Source of the DNA: Scytolyngbya sp. HA4215-MV1
GTDB taxonomy: Bacteria > Cyanobacteriota > Cyanobacteriia > Leptolyngbyales > Leptolyngbyaceae
Length of the DNA: 64,000 nt
Assembly: GCA_019359045.1 (NCBI GenBank)
Contig: JAHHIA010000001.1
Location: forward strand, 372,001-436,000
Reading direction: 5' to 3'
The translations under genes were made by a program, and so were the position numbers. The first letter of the stretch is position 1. Each line of letters begins with the position of its first letter. Below are positions 45,439 to 54,533 of the stretch, piece after piece. The notes under the pieces were generated by a model. That model did not search any database. It saw nothing but the letters and a program-made list of their open reading frames with translations, and had not been told where the DNA came from.

Positions 45439-45500
45439 ATTTGGAGTTGTATGAATTGAAATTTCGTTTCCATTCATACTGCTATTAAGTACTCCCCCAT
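45439..45500. repeat. nested palindromic intergenic element, copy C
   Basis: Inner arms GTATGAAT (45449-45456) and ATTCATAC (45472-45479) enclose a loop with GAAATTTCGTTT, followed by TGCTATTAAGTACTCCCC. It is closely related to the element at 15653-15725. Confidence 0.65.
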
Positions 45501-45566
45501 GATGAGAATCGTGATTGCATAGGAAGGTACGCTAATGATCTGGAGCAGGGATTACCAAATACCTCT

Positions 45567-47198
45567 TTAGCCGTGGGAAGATTGCTGATCAAACTCCACC
45601 TGTCCGTTGTCGAGTTTAATTAATCGATCGGCGATATGGAAATAGTGATCATCATGGCTGATGATAAATACAGTTTTTCCCTTGGCTTTTAGCGTGGGCA
45701 AAAATTGTTGATAGAAAACTTCTTTAAAAATGGGATCTTGGTCGGCTGCCCATTCATCAAAGAGATAAATGGGACGATCTTCCAGATAAGCCGTCAACAA
45801 TGCCAGTCGTTTGCGCTGCCCCTGTGAGAGCGCAGTTGTGGAAAGCTGTCCCTGTTCAACCGTAACCTTGCGATCGAGTTGTAGTTTGTCGATGTAATCT
45901 TTGGCGAAGTGATCGAGATTGGGCTGCTCCAACCCCAACAATCGTTCAAATAAATAGAAGTCAGCAAAAATGGCTGAAAAATGTTCGCGATACCATTCCC
46001 GATTCTGCTCATCAATAGGATGTTGATCCAGCCAAATGTCCCCTGATTCAGGAATGTAGAGACCCGTAATCAGTTTGGCTAAGGTTGATTTGCCACTGCC
46101 ATTACCCCCGACAATGAAAACCAGTTCTCCAGGTTGAAAGGTCAGATTTAGGGGACCCAAAACGAACTTCCCATCTTCCTGATCTCGCTGGTAGGGATAG
46201 ACGACGTCTTTGAGGGTGAGGCTGCGCCAGGGACGATCGATCACTGGGGGCATAGGAGCGACGGCGGGAAGATGGCGTAGCGATAATCCCAATGTTTCAA
46301 TTTTGCGGAGTGAAATGTTGGATTGGCTAATGTAAGGCAAATTGTTGACAATGTTGTCCATTGGCAACATCAGATAGGTGAAAGCCAAAATATAGCTGGA
46401 AATAACCGCATTACTGGTGGTCAAGATTTTGGGTAATGCAAATAAAACAAATCCAGCTGCAAAAAAGAATAAAAGCTTGCCAAAGCTTGAAGCGACAGCA
46501 AACAGAGTCAACCCCCGAATGTTGTAGCGACGGAAGTTAATCGCGGTGGATTCGACTTCTTCGCTGAGAAAGGCTTGTCGCCGTCGATGGTGCAGTTTGA
46601 GTTCTTTAATGCCTTCGGTGGTACTGCGGAAGTGCTTAAACAAGTGATCTTCTTCTTCACGTGCCAGCGATAGCCATTGCTCTCCCTTCCGCAGGAATTG
46701 AATGCAACTGACGATCGTGACTCCTAAAAGACTGAGAACCAACAGCAAGGCTGCCCAAGAAAGCCAGGTAATGTATAACAGGCAGCCTAATACGGTGGCA
46801 ATATCGATACAAACGAAGGGAATCCGAAAAATTGCATTGGTGACGGCTTGCACATCTTCGGTCAGGGTTGCCAGCAAGCGCGGATTCCCTAGTTTTTCCA
46901 GGTGGCTCAACTCAGAATTCAGAATTTGGCGAATCAGGCTCATCCGCAAACGGAAGACCGCCTGATGAGAGAGCCGAATGAGCATCACTTGAGCCACGAT
47001 ACTGGTTATCAGTGCAATCAACGCCAGTCCGACAAATCCCCCAATTGTCAGGGGTAGGGATACGGCTGAATGTTCACTTACCGCATGACTGATCAGCGCA
47101 ATTAGTCCAGCAGAACTGATGCCACTGAGGCATCCGGTGACTGTGGCGATCGTCACCATTTTCCAGGAAGAGCGCAGCAAAAACTGAATTAAATTCAT
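45567..47198 (-). CDS. ABC exporter of the cyclic-peptide transporter family (SyrD/PvdE-like)
   Basis: 543 residues from the ATG at 47198. Six membrane helices (VTIATVTGCLSGISSAGLIA ... LTLFAVASSFGKLLFFFAAG) are fused to an ATPase domain: Walker A VGGNGSGKSTLAKLI, signature LSQGQRKRLAL, Walker B IYLFDEWAADQDP and the switch histidine in FIISHDDHYF. Relatives export cyclic peptides or siderophores. No peptide synthetase is nearby. It follows hpnI by 132 bases on the same strand, so its cargo might be a lipid of the hopanoid pathway (speculative). Confidence 0.87.
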   Translation of the reverse strand: MNLIQFLLRSSWKMVTIATVTGCLSGISSAGLIALISHAVSEHSAVSLPLTIGGFVGLALIALITSIVAQVMLIRLSHQAVFRLRMSLIRQILNSELSHLEKLGNPRLLATLTEDVQAVTNAIFRIPFVCIDIATVLGCLLYITWLSWAALLLVLSLLGVTIVSCIQFLRKGEQWLSLAREEEDHLFKHFRSTTEGIKELKLHHRRRQAFLSEEVESTAINFRRYNIRGLTLFAVASSFGKLLFFFAAGFVLFALPKILTTSNAVISSYILAFTYLMLPMDNIVNNLPYISQSNISLRKIETLGLSLRHLPAVAPMPPVIDRPWRSLTLKDVVYPYQRDQEDGKFVLGPLNLTFQPGELVFIVGGNGSGKSTLAKLITGLYIPESGDIWLDQHPIDEQNREWYREHFSAIFADFYLFERLLGLEQPNLDHFAKDYIDKLQLDRKVTVEQGQLSTTALSQGQRKRLALLTAYLEDRPIYLFDEWAADQDPIFKEVFYQQFLPTLKAKGKTVFIISHDDHYFHIADRLIKLDNGQVEFDQQSSHG

Positions 47199-47330
47199 AA
47201 CGACAATATTTCGCGAATCCTTTCCCAGCAACGATTGAACTGCACTTCAGCATCGGACTGGCTCAGGGGACGAGTGCCATCCCTGGCATGGCTCGATGCA
47301 GGCGATATCTTCAGTGCCCAGGGTGTCTCG

Positions 47331-48527
47331 CTAAAGCAAAACCTTGGGTGTGAGGTCTGCCAACTTGCCCCCCTTCGTAATCTTGAGCGATCGCCCGCGC
47401 CACTCCACCGTATTGCCCCAAAAACTGTAGCACCACAGCCCAAAGCTCGTCAGATCGCGCAAAGGCAACAACCAGAAAAATTTTTGGGCGACGGGATCGC
47501 ACAGATATTTCACCCCAACCAACCACGCCATCATAAACCGCATCGTCCAGGTCGTTGCCAACACCACCCAACCTATCAGGGAGGCTCCTGTCATCAGCCA
47601 AAACAACAAACTGGTGGTTGTGCCATGGGTAAAAATCAGTCCCAAATAGCCCCAGGGGCGAGCTGCACGGGTACTTCTGCCCCATCGGGTTTGATGGTGA
47701 ATCAGTTCCATCAGGCTACTAGTGGACAGGACATGATCCACCACATAATCTGACAACACAACCTGATAGCCTGCTTGGGCAGGTAAATTACCCAATTTAA
47801 AATCGTCTTCTAAGTAATTTGCAACAGCTGAAAAACCACCGATCGCGGTCAACACCGATGCCCGAATTACAATGGTGGCACCCAACGCAAACGCCATTCC
47901 TTCTAGCTGCCGGGCAACCAGCACACTGGGCAGAAACTCGGTTGAAATCGATAGCGCCTCAAAGCCCGCCATTTTGCCTTCGGTTCGAGATCGATACAGG
48001 CAGGTCACCACACCGACCTGAGTTTCTTGCAAAGGTTGGATTACCTGCTTTAAGTAGTCTGTGCCTACCCAAATATCGCTATCTGCCAGCACTAGGATGT
48101 CGTACTTTGCTTCCACCACTGCGTTTGCCAGGTTACTCACTTTCAAATTGCTGCCAATTTGACGATCGCTCACCACAAAGTCAATCTCCAGGGCTGGAAA
48201 CTCCTCCATCAATTGCTTGACCACTGCCAAACTGGGATCACAGGCATCCTGAATGCCAAAAATGATCTGATAGGAGGGATACTCTTGGCGACAAAAGGAT
48301 GCCAGATTGTCATAGGTGCTGCTATCTACGCCGCAGAGGGGTTTGAGAACACTGACTGGTGGACAAAAATCGGGATTAGTTGCCGTGGGTTTAGAGAAAA
48401 ACTGGCTGGCTGCAAAGATGGCAAAGCTGTAGTAAGCGATCGCCGTGAGGCTCAGCAGGAGACATAATCCAGTGAATCCGACTGTGACGACCTGCCATGG
48501 AAAGGAAGCAAGCAGGGAGAGGAGCAT
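47331..48527 (-). CDS. hpnI: hopanoid glycosyltransferase HpnI
   Basis: 398 residues from the ATG at 48527. Ceramide-glucosyltransferase-like GT-A fold: CPPVSVLKPLCGVDSSTYDN, DILVLADSDIWVGTDYL (DxD-type metal site), EDDFKLGNLPAQAGYQV and the late HHQTRWGRSTRAARPWGYL (RxxRW-like). N- and C-terminal hydrophobic segments anchor it. HpnI adds N-acetylglucosamine to bacteriohopanetetrol. It is followed by the ABC exporter and preceded by hpnK. Confidence 0.92.
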   Translation of the reverse strand: MLLSLLASFPWQVVTVGFTGLCLLLSLTAIAYYSFAIFAASQFFSKPTATNPDFCPPVSVLKPLCGVDSSTYDNLASFCRQEYPSYQIIFGIQDACDPSLAVVKQLMEEFPALEIDFVVSDRQIGSNLKVSNLANAVVEAKYDILVLADSDIWVGTDYLKQVIQPLQETQVGVVTCLYRSRTEGKMAGFEALSISTEFLPSVLVARQLEGMAFALGATIVIRASVLTAIGGFSAVANYLEDDFKLGNLPAQAGYQVVLSDYVVDHVLSTSSLMELIHHQTRWGRSTRAARPWGYLGLIFTHGTTTSLLFWLMTGASLIGWVVLATTWTMRFMMAWLVGVKYLCDPVAQKFFWLLPLRDLTSFGLWCYSFWGNTVEWRGRSLKITKGGKLADLTPKVLL

Positions 48528-48564
48528 TGGGGATGGAGAATTTGAGCGTTTGGCTAAGGGGTGA

Positions 48565-49485
48565 TCAAGTAACCGGCTGAGAAAGCGATCGCAATCGCTC
48601 TTGATAGTGGGTGAGTTGAAAGCCCTGTTGGTCGAGAACCTGGCGGACGCGATCGCTGAGGAGAGCATCCAGCTCTGCGGCTCCTAGATTCAGCGGACTG
48701 TTGGAGGGTTCGCCGGGCAAGGCAATCGCGGGATGAGAATAAATTTCTACCCAATCTGCCTGGATCTGGGGAATCAGTTCCAGCAAATACGCTTCGGTCA
48801 TCCGTCCGGTTTGCAAGAGTCCATAAACGCGATCTGCATATTGAATGCCTTTCTGCTTCAGCAAACCCTCTCCATGACGACGCAAGCGGGTAAAGACCAG
48901 TGACCAGATGAGTTTGGTTAACCAATTTTCTCGGTTGTGTGCCAGCGTGAACTGAAGTTCTTCCAATGGCAATCGGATCACGCGAATGTTGAATTCATTT
49001 GCCAGGGACACCAAGTGGTGTAGCACAACAGGATGGACATGGTGATGCAGGTGTCCATCCACATGGGAAAGGGGCAGTCCCGTTTGACAAAATTTTTCCA
49101 ACTGAGCGCGAATCTCCAGAGGCAATTCACGACGGGCAGCCGGATGAAATTGGTAGCGCAATCCCGTCAGCACCGGGTCCTCTGGGAAATTGCCCTGAGC
49201 ATCAACCAGGTGTGGAATCTGACTGGGGGCAAGAACCGATTTGCCACAGCCCACCACGAGATGCAATCCCACTGCCAGCTTTGGATGCGCTTTGGCTAAC
49301 TCAACCGCCTCGGCAAATGCCTCCCCAGTTACCATCAGACTGGTACTGGTGAGAATCCCCTGTTCATGAGCCTGAATGATGGCACGATTGACCCCCTGCG
49401 AAAAACCAAAATCATCGCCATTGATAATGGCGATTCGACGCGGCCGGATAGGGCAAGGGGCTTCAGCGTTCACGATGGCGGACAA
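48565..49485 (-). CDS. hpnK: HpnK, YdjC/ChbG-like deacetylase
   Basis: 306 residues. Metal-site motifs: IAIINGDDFGFSQGVNRAII at the start, LAVGLHLVV, and LSHVDGHLHHHVHPVVLHHL. The family removes the acetyl group from the N-acetylglucosamine attached by HpnI, giving glucosaminyl bacteriohopanetetrol. It sits between hpnJ and hpnI in the usual I-J-K grouping. Confidence 0.93.
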   Translation of the reverse strand: MSAIVNAEAPCPIRPRRIAIINGDDFGFSQGVNRAIIQAHEQGILTSTSLMVTGEAFAEAVELAKAHPKLAVGLHLVVGCGKSVLAPSQIPHLVDAQGNFPEDPVLTGLRYQFHPAARRELPLEIRAQLEKFCQTGLPLSHVDGHLHHHVHPVVLHHLVSLANEFNIRVIRLPLEELQFTLAHNRENWLTKLIWSLVFTRLRRHGEGLLKQKGIQYADRVYGLLQTGRMTEAYLLELIPQIQADWVEIYSHPAIALPGEPSNSPLNLGAAELDALLSDRVRQVLDQQGFQLTHYQERLRSLSQPVT

Positions 49486-49606
49486 AGTAGAGTAACGGAA
49501 TCAGGTGAACCAGTCTGCGGCAATGGTGAGGCTTGATTTGCCTCAACCTTTCACAGCAGAAAGCTTGGTGGGGTATTTCTAACGGCTGAAAATATGGGAG
49601 AGGAAC

Positions 49607-51058
49607 TTAATGATTAACCCCAGCATGGGCTGCGGTTTGCTGGGTGCGACGTTCTTTGAGATAGGCAAAGAATTCGCCGCCTTCGCGCAGACGACGCACT
49701 AACATTTGCCGATCGCCCAACATTTCCCGCACGATCGGAATAATCGCTTTGGGGCGGAAATAGAACCGACGATACATCTGCTCAACAGCATCCTCAATCT
49801 CGGAGCTGGAAAGGGTGGGGTATTGCAAGGTTGAGGCTTGAATGCCTGAGTTGGCGACCAGGGAATTGTCGGTAAACCAACCATTTTCCTGTGCCTGGGC
49901 ATAGAGTTCTGTGCCGGGATAGGGGGCAGCGATCGACACCTGGATCGTATGAGGACTGATCTCGCAAGCGAAGCGGATGGTTTCCTCAACGGTCTCACGG
50001 GTTTCGATCGGCAAGCCAATAATGAACGTGCCATGCACGGTAATACCCAGATCACGACAGTTTTTCATGAATTGGCGCGCGACTTCCAGCTTCACCCCTT
50101 TCTTGATGTTATTCAAAATCTGCTGATTGCCGGACTCAAAGCCGACCAACAACAACCGCAAGCCATTGTCTCGCAGTGTTTTGAGTGTGTCGTAGTCGAG
50201 ATTGGCGCGGGCATTGCAGCTCCACGTCAGTTTGAGCCGCTTCATGTGTTCGCTGATAGCGATCGCCCGTTGCTTATCGATGGTAAAGGTATCGTCATCG
50301 AACATATACTCCCGCACTCGATCGCCAAAGAGGGCTTTTGCTTCTGCCATCTCCCGTCCAACCACATCCGGGCTTTTCGATCGATATTGGTGACCTCCGA
50401 TCGTCTGGGGCCACAGGCAGAATGTACACTTCGCCGGACACCCCCGTCCGGTGTAGAACGAAATGTAGGGATGCAACAAGTAGCCAATAAAGTACTTGGT
50501 GATATCCAGATCGCGAGCATAGGTCGGCAAAACGCTCGGCATCGCATCCCAATCGTGAATCAAGGCGCGATCGGGCGTGTGGCAGATTTTGCCCTGGGCA
50601 TCGCGATAGCTTAGCCCCTGGATTTGATCCCAGGGCAGGTCGGCTGCCAGATCTTTACAGGTGTAATCGAACTCGTGGCGACAAACAAAATCGATGATGG
50701 GGTGATCCTGGAGGGTCTGTTCTGGCAGCACTGCTACATGGGCACCAATGAAGCCAATCTGCGTGTCTGGTTTCTGGGCTTTAATCGCGGCTGCACACTT
50801 GACATCGTTTGCCAGAGAAGGGGTACTGGTGTGCATAATCACCAAATCGTAGTCTTTGGCGATCGCGAGCACATCTTCAATGGTTTGCCCGTGTGGGGGC
50901 GCATCCACGAGCTTACTGCCTGGAACCAGCGCAGCCGGTTGCGCCAGCCAGGTAGGATACCAGAACGAAGTGATTTCCCGTTTTGCCTGGTAGCGCGCTC
51001 CGGCACCTCCATCAAACCCATCGAAGGAGGGAGGACTAAGAAATAGCGTTTTCTTCAT
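49607..51058 (-). CDS. hpnJ: HpnJ, B12-dependent radical SAM enzyme
   Basis: 483 residues. N terminus MKKTLFLSPPSFDGFDGGAG with a cobalamin-binding-like domain, then the radical SAM motif GRGCPAKCTFCLWPQTIGGH near residue 207, FDDDTFTIDKQRAIAI, LLVGFESGNQQILNNIKKG and the late FYFRPKAIIPIVREML. HpnJ contracts the glucosamine ring to the cyclitol ether of composite hopanoids. The squalene synthase gene lies 10 bases upstream. Confidence 0.94.
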   Translation of the reverse strand: MKKTLFLSPPSFDGFDGGAGARYQAKREITSFWYPTWLAQPAALVPGSKLVDAPPHGQTIEDVLAIAKDYDLVIMHTSTPSLANDVKCAAAIKAQKPDTQIGFIGAHVAVLPEQTLQDHPIIDFVCRHEFDYTCKDLAADLPWDQIQGLSYRDAQGKICHTPDRALIHDWDAMPSVLPTYARDLDITKYFIGYLLHPYISFYTGRGCPAKCTFCLWPQTIGGHQYRSKSPDVVGREMAEAKALFGDRVREYMFDDDTFTIDKQRAIAISEHMKRLKLTWSCNARANLDYDTLKTLRDNGLRLLLVGFESGNQQILNNIKKGVKLEVARQFMKNCRDLGITVHGTFIIGLPIETRETVEETIRFACEISPHTIQVSIAAPYPGTELYAQAQENGWFTDNSLVANSGIQASTLQYPTLSSSEIEDAVEQMYRRFYFRPKAIIPIVREMLGDRQMLVRRLREGGEFFAYLKERRTQQTAAHAGVNH

Positions 51059-51068
51059 GGCATCTCTC

Positions 51069-51899
51069 CTAAACAGCGTTCATATTCGTGCCAATGACTT
51101 GTTCAATGAGCGCAATCACACGGCTACGGCTCAGTTTTGCTTCACCCAGTGCCATCGCATTCAACGTGCCATAGGCAAGGGTAAGCGGGATGCGGCAAAA
51201 ATCCAGCGTGGGACCCGGCGGCAGGGCTTTCGTGTAGGCATCTGCCAATGCCAGATTGTACCGAGCAAACTTTTGCATATCGTCTGCGCCCCAGCCATTG
51301 GGGAAAAAATCTGCTCCCCGTGCCAGGTCATCCTTATGGTTGCGGAGAATGTTGACTGCCTGTAAACCCCGACCAAACCCGATCGCGTGCATCCGGTTGG
51401 TTTGGGTGCCGTCATGCCATGCCCACAGATCCGAGAGCAGTAGCCCCACCGCTCCTGCCACACTAAACGTGTAACGATTCAGATCAGCTTCGGTTTCAAT
51501 TTGCCAGTTGCATTCTGCCCAATGTGCCATACGATCTGCCATGGCAGCAGTTGCGTCCCAAATCCGCGGCGCAATGCTAGGTGGAGCTAGCAGCGCCCAC
51601 TCGCCCACGCGCATAGTCACTTCTGCCAGAGAATTTTGATACGGTTGTAACCCGTGCGCAAAATCAGAGAGGGTTGATCCCTCAATCGATCCTTGAAGAT
51701 TCAAACTCACCGTCCGCAGGAGCTGTGCTTTCAATGAATTGTCCAAATCGGGATGATCTTCAATTTCATCGATCGCCCGCATACACAAATAGGCAGAAGA
51801 GACGGCTTCCAATAACCCTTCTGGCAATCGACTGATCGGAATATAAAACGTCCGACTCGTTTCCTTCAAAACATCCAACGCACCTTTACGCAAATCCAT
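51069..51899 (-). CDS. sqs: squalene synthase (squalene/phytoene synthase family)
   Basis: 276 residues. First aspartate-rich motif in AYLCMRAIDEIEDHPDLDNS and second region in AVNILRNHKDDLARGADFF, with TSRTFYIPISRLP near the start and FSVAGAVGLLLSDLW in the middle. It condenses two farnesyl diphosphates to squalene, the substrate of the cyclase at 58239-60191. A HpnC/HpnD half-pathway enzyme is the alternative, but no second paralogue or HpnE is present here. Confidence 0.85.
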   Translation of the reverse strand: MDLRKGALDVLKETSRTFYIPISRLPEGLLEAVSSAYLCMRAIDEIEDHPDLDNSLKAQLLRTVSLNLQGSIEGSTLSDFAHGLQPYQNSLAEVTMRVGEWALLAPPSIAPRIWDATAAMADRMAHWAECNWQIETEADLNRYTFSVAGAVGLLLSDLWAWHDGTQTNRMHAIGFGRGLQAVNILRNHKDDLARGADFFPNGWGADDMQKFARYNLALADAYTKALPPGPTLDFCRIPLTLAYGTLNAMALGEAKLSRSRVIALIEQVIGTNMNAV

Positions 51900-52154
51900 C
51901 TAGCCACTCCTCCAGAACACACATTAATTGTGAGATGCAATAGCATAATGCTTTCAAATGAAGAAAGATTGTTCTCCAGATGAAGAAAATCGGTCATTTT
52001 CGGACAATTCTCCGGAATTTTCTCCTTGAAATTAAAGACTACAAGTTTTTGCTGAATCCCAGGTGAGTGATTTGTGAAGGAGCGATGGATTATAGATGTC
52101 CGGTCAATCTCTCCGGTTGCTCCTTGAGCCAGGCGATCTCATCTGGTTGTTCTA

Positions 52155-53177
52155 CTAGTGGGCAACGCCCAACACACTGCCAAGTGCGCGCGTCAGGTTA
52201 GCAGGTTGCATCGCATCTAGCGCAGCAGTCGGTTCGTAGCCACAATGCACCATACAGTCAGCGCACTGGGGATTGCCGCTGGAGTGACCATATTGCTGCC
52301 AATCGGTTTCTTCCAGAAGTTCCCGAAAGGTGGTGTAGTGCCCTTCATTTAAGAGATAGCAGGGCTTTTGCCAACCGAGTACGCTGTAGCTAGGGCTGCC
52401 CCAAGGAGTGCACTCATAATCTTTTTCCCCGGTCAGGAAATCCAAAAACAACGGGTTGTGGTTAAAGTTCCAGTTCTTCTGCTTGGCTCTGAAAGGAGCC
52501 AGAATCTCTCGGAAAAGAGCACGAGTTTGTTCGCGTTGCAGAAAATGATTCTGATCCGGTGCCCACTCGTAGCTATAACCCGGTGAGATCATCATGCCAT
52601 CGATACCCAGGGTTTCTAGAAAGTCAAAAAATGTCTGCATTTCTTGAGGATCGGTGCCCGTGAAGATGGTGGTGTTGGTTGTGACCCGAAACCCTCTGGC
52701 TTTGGCAGCACGGATGGCTTTGACGGCGATATCAAAAACCCCCTTGCGATCGACGCAGTGATCGTGTTTCTCCTGCAAGCCATCCAAATGGATACTGAAG
52801 GTCAGATAGGGAGAGGGTTGAAATTTATCTAGGCTCTTTTCGAGCAACAGCCCATTGGTGCAGAGGTAGACAAACTTTTTGCGATCGACTAATCCTCGAA
52901 CAATTTCATCAATCTGGGGATGGAGCAAGGGTTCTCCACCGGGAATGGAAACGACGGGTGCACCACATTCTTCCACAGCGGCAAAGCATTGTTCTGGGGT
53001 CAAATTTTGCTTCAGAATTTCTGCAGGATGTTGAATTTTGCCACAGCCGGAACAGGCTAGATTACACCGAAACAACGGTTCCAACATCAAGACCAGGGGA
53101 AACTGTTTGCGTCCTTTGATGCGCTGTAGCATGAGGTATTTCCCAACCTCAAAGGCTTGCTGTAAGTGAATTGCCAT
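52155..53177 (-). CDS. hpnH: HpnH, adenosylhopane synthase (radical SAM)
   Basis: 340 residues. Radical SAM motif [20 protein letters not shown] near residue 33, [36 protein letters not shown], and a C-terminal cysteine set [14 protein letters not shown]. HpnH attaches the 5'-deoxyadenosyl group to diploptene, the first step of side-chain building. N terminus [20 protein letters not shown] is typical. Confidence 0.95.
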   Translation of the reverse strand: MAIHLQQAFEVGKYLMLQRIKGRKQFPLVLMLEPLFRCNLACSGCGKIQHPAEILKQNLTPEQCFAAVEECGAPVVSIPGGEPLLHPQIDEIVRGLVDRKKFVYLCTNGLLLEKSLDKFQPSPYLTFSIHLDGLQEKHDHCVDRKGVFDIAVKAIRAAKARGFRVTTNTTIFTGTDPQEMQTFFDFLETLGIDGMMISPGYSYEWAPDQNHFLQREQTRALFREILAPFRAKQKNWNFNHNPLFLDFLTGEKDYECTPWGSPSYSVLGWQKPCYLLNEGHYTTFRELLEETDWQQYGHSSGNPQCADCMVHCGYEPTAALDAMQPANLTRALGSVLGVAH

Positions 53178-53441
53178 TAATTTGTTTTAGCCTCTGTCAT
53201 TGAACCAATGGTGGTGTGATGTTTGTGTGTATGGAGGTTACAGCAATCCTAGTTGGCAGCATCACAATGCATTGAATGAGTTCATGCACTTTACTAGTTT
53301 TTAACTTTTAAGTGTTATGCCATTGTGGAGATGCTGTCACGTTTGCAATGTCGATATCTAGAGGGATGTGTGGTTTAATAACACAATTTACCAGGAGAGT
53401 AAAGTCTTGTTGTTGTCGCTCAATTCTGTAACGGGAACGCT

Positions 53442-54476
53442 TCAGAATTTCACAGGCTTTTCAGTCTCAGTCTGTTGGGAAGATGCGGTTGTAATGTACC
53501 CCCTTGATTGAAACCACTCCATTGCATCTTGCAGTGCAGTTTCCAGTGAGGTTTGAGGTAACCCCAATTCATCAACTGCTTTAGTAGCATCGTAGTACAT
53601 TGGCTGTTGTGCCATCCGTACCCCATCTAGAGGAACTGAGGGCGATTTGCCCAGAGACGCGAGGATTTGTTCATCAATCCAGGCAACGCTTAGGGGAATC
53701 CAGTGGGGCAACGATCGAGTCGGTGCAGACAATCCGGTCAAGGTGGCAAGCTGGTCGAGCAGGGCTTTGAGGCTGAGGTTCTGGTGTCCCAGAATGTAAC
53801 GATCGCCTGGTTTTCCTCGCTCTAGTGCCAGTAAATGTCCCCAAGCCACATCTCGGACATCGATAAAATTTAAGCCTGTTTCAACATAAAAGGGCATCTG
53901 CCGTCGTAGGAATCTTAAAATAATATCCCCTGTAGGGGTGGGTTTAATATCCCATGGACCGATCGGGCTAGTGGGGTTCACAATGACGACCTCTTGTCCT
54001 GCCTGGATCGCCCGCACCGCTTCTTGCTCTGCCAGAAACTTAGATTGCTTGTAATGCCCAATCAATTTTTCTAACGGGCTTTGATGCGTCTCATCCACAA
54101 TCTCGCCAGCCTTGCCTGTGCCGATCGCTGCCACCGAACTGGTGTAAACCGTGCGCTGGATTTTGGCTTGCTGCGCCGCTGCCAAAACATTGCGTGTGCC
54201 TAAAACATTGTGGTGATACAGCAAGGTGCGATCGGCGCGCCAGAGGGAATAATGGGCGGCAACGTGAAAAAGGAAATGGCATCCCTGCATTGCCTGTGCC
54301 AAGTCGGGATCATGCAAGCTTCCCTGAACAATGTCGATGTCTAGCCCTTGCAGGTTGTCCAGGCGACTGCTAGTGCGCACTAATGCTCGCACTCGATAAC
54401 CTTGCTGCACTAGCAAGCGCACCAGGTTGGCACCGATGAAGCCTGTACCACCTGTGACGAAGACTGAAGTTGACAT
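53442..54476 (-). CDS. hpnA: HpnA, NAD-dependent epimerase-like hopanoid protein
   Basis: 344 residues of the extended short-chain dehydrogenase family: VFVTGGTGFIGANLVRLLVQ (cofactor loop), HFLFHVAAHYSLW, the catalytic Ser in VYTSSVAAIGTG and YxxxK in HYKQSKFLAEQEA, then IVNPTSPIGPWDIKPTPTG. HpnA is consistently linked to hopanoid loci; its exact reaction is not settled. The spacer before the ATG has a GGGGACGCGGAGAA repeat. Confidence 0.92.
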   Translation of the reverse strand: MSTSVFVTGGTGFIGANLVRLLVQQGYRVRALVRTSSRLDNLQGLDIDIVQGSLHDPDLAQAMQGCHFLFHVAAHYSLWRADRTLLYHHNVLGTRNVLAAAQQAKIQRTVYTSSVAAIGTGKAGEIVDETHQSPLEKLIGHYKQSKFLAEQEAVRAIQAGQEVVIVNPTSPIGPWDIKPTPTGDIILRFLRRQMPFYVETGLNFIDVRDVAWGHLLALERGKPGDRYILGHQNLSLKALLDQLATLTGLSAPTRSLPHWIPLSVAWIDEQILASLGKSPSVPLDGVRMAQQPMYYDATKAVDELGLPQTSLETALQDAMEWFQSRGYITTASSQQTETEKPVKF

Positions 54477-54533
54477 AAGGGGAACGCGGAGGGAGGGGGA
54501 CGCGGAGAAAGGAGAAATTCGATTTTTTCTGCA

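Noticed and set aside
47235-47753. 172-codon plus-strand frame opposite hpnI
   Set aside because: Shadow of the hpnI coding sequence, which has clear glycosyltransferase motifs.
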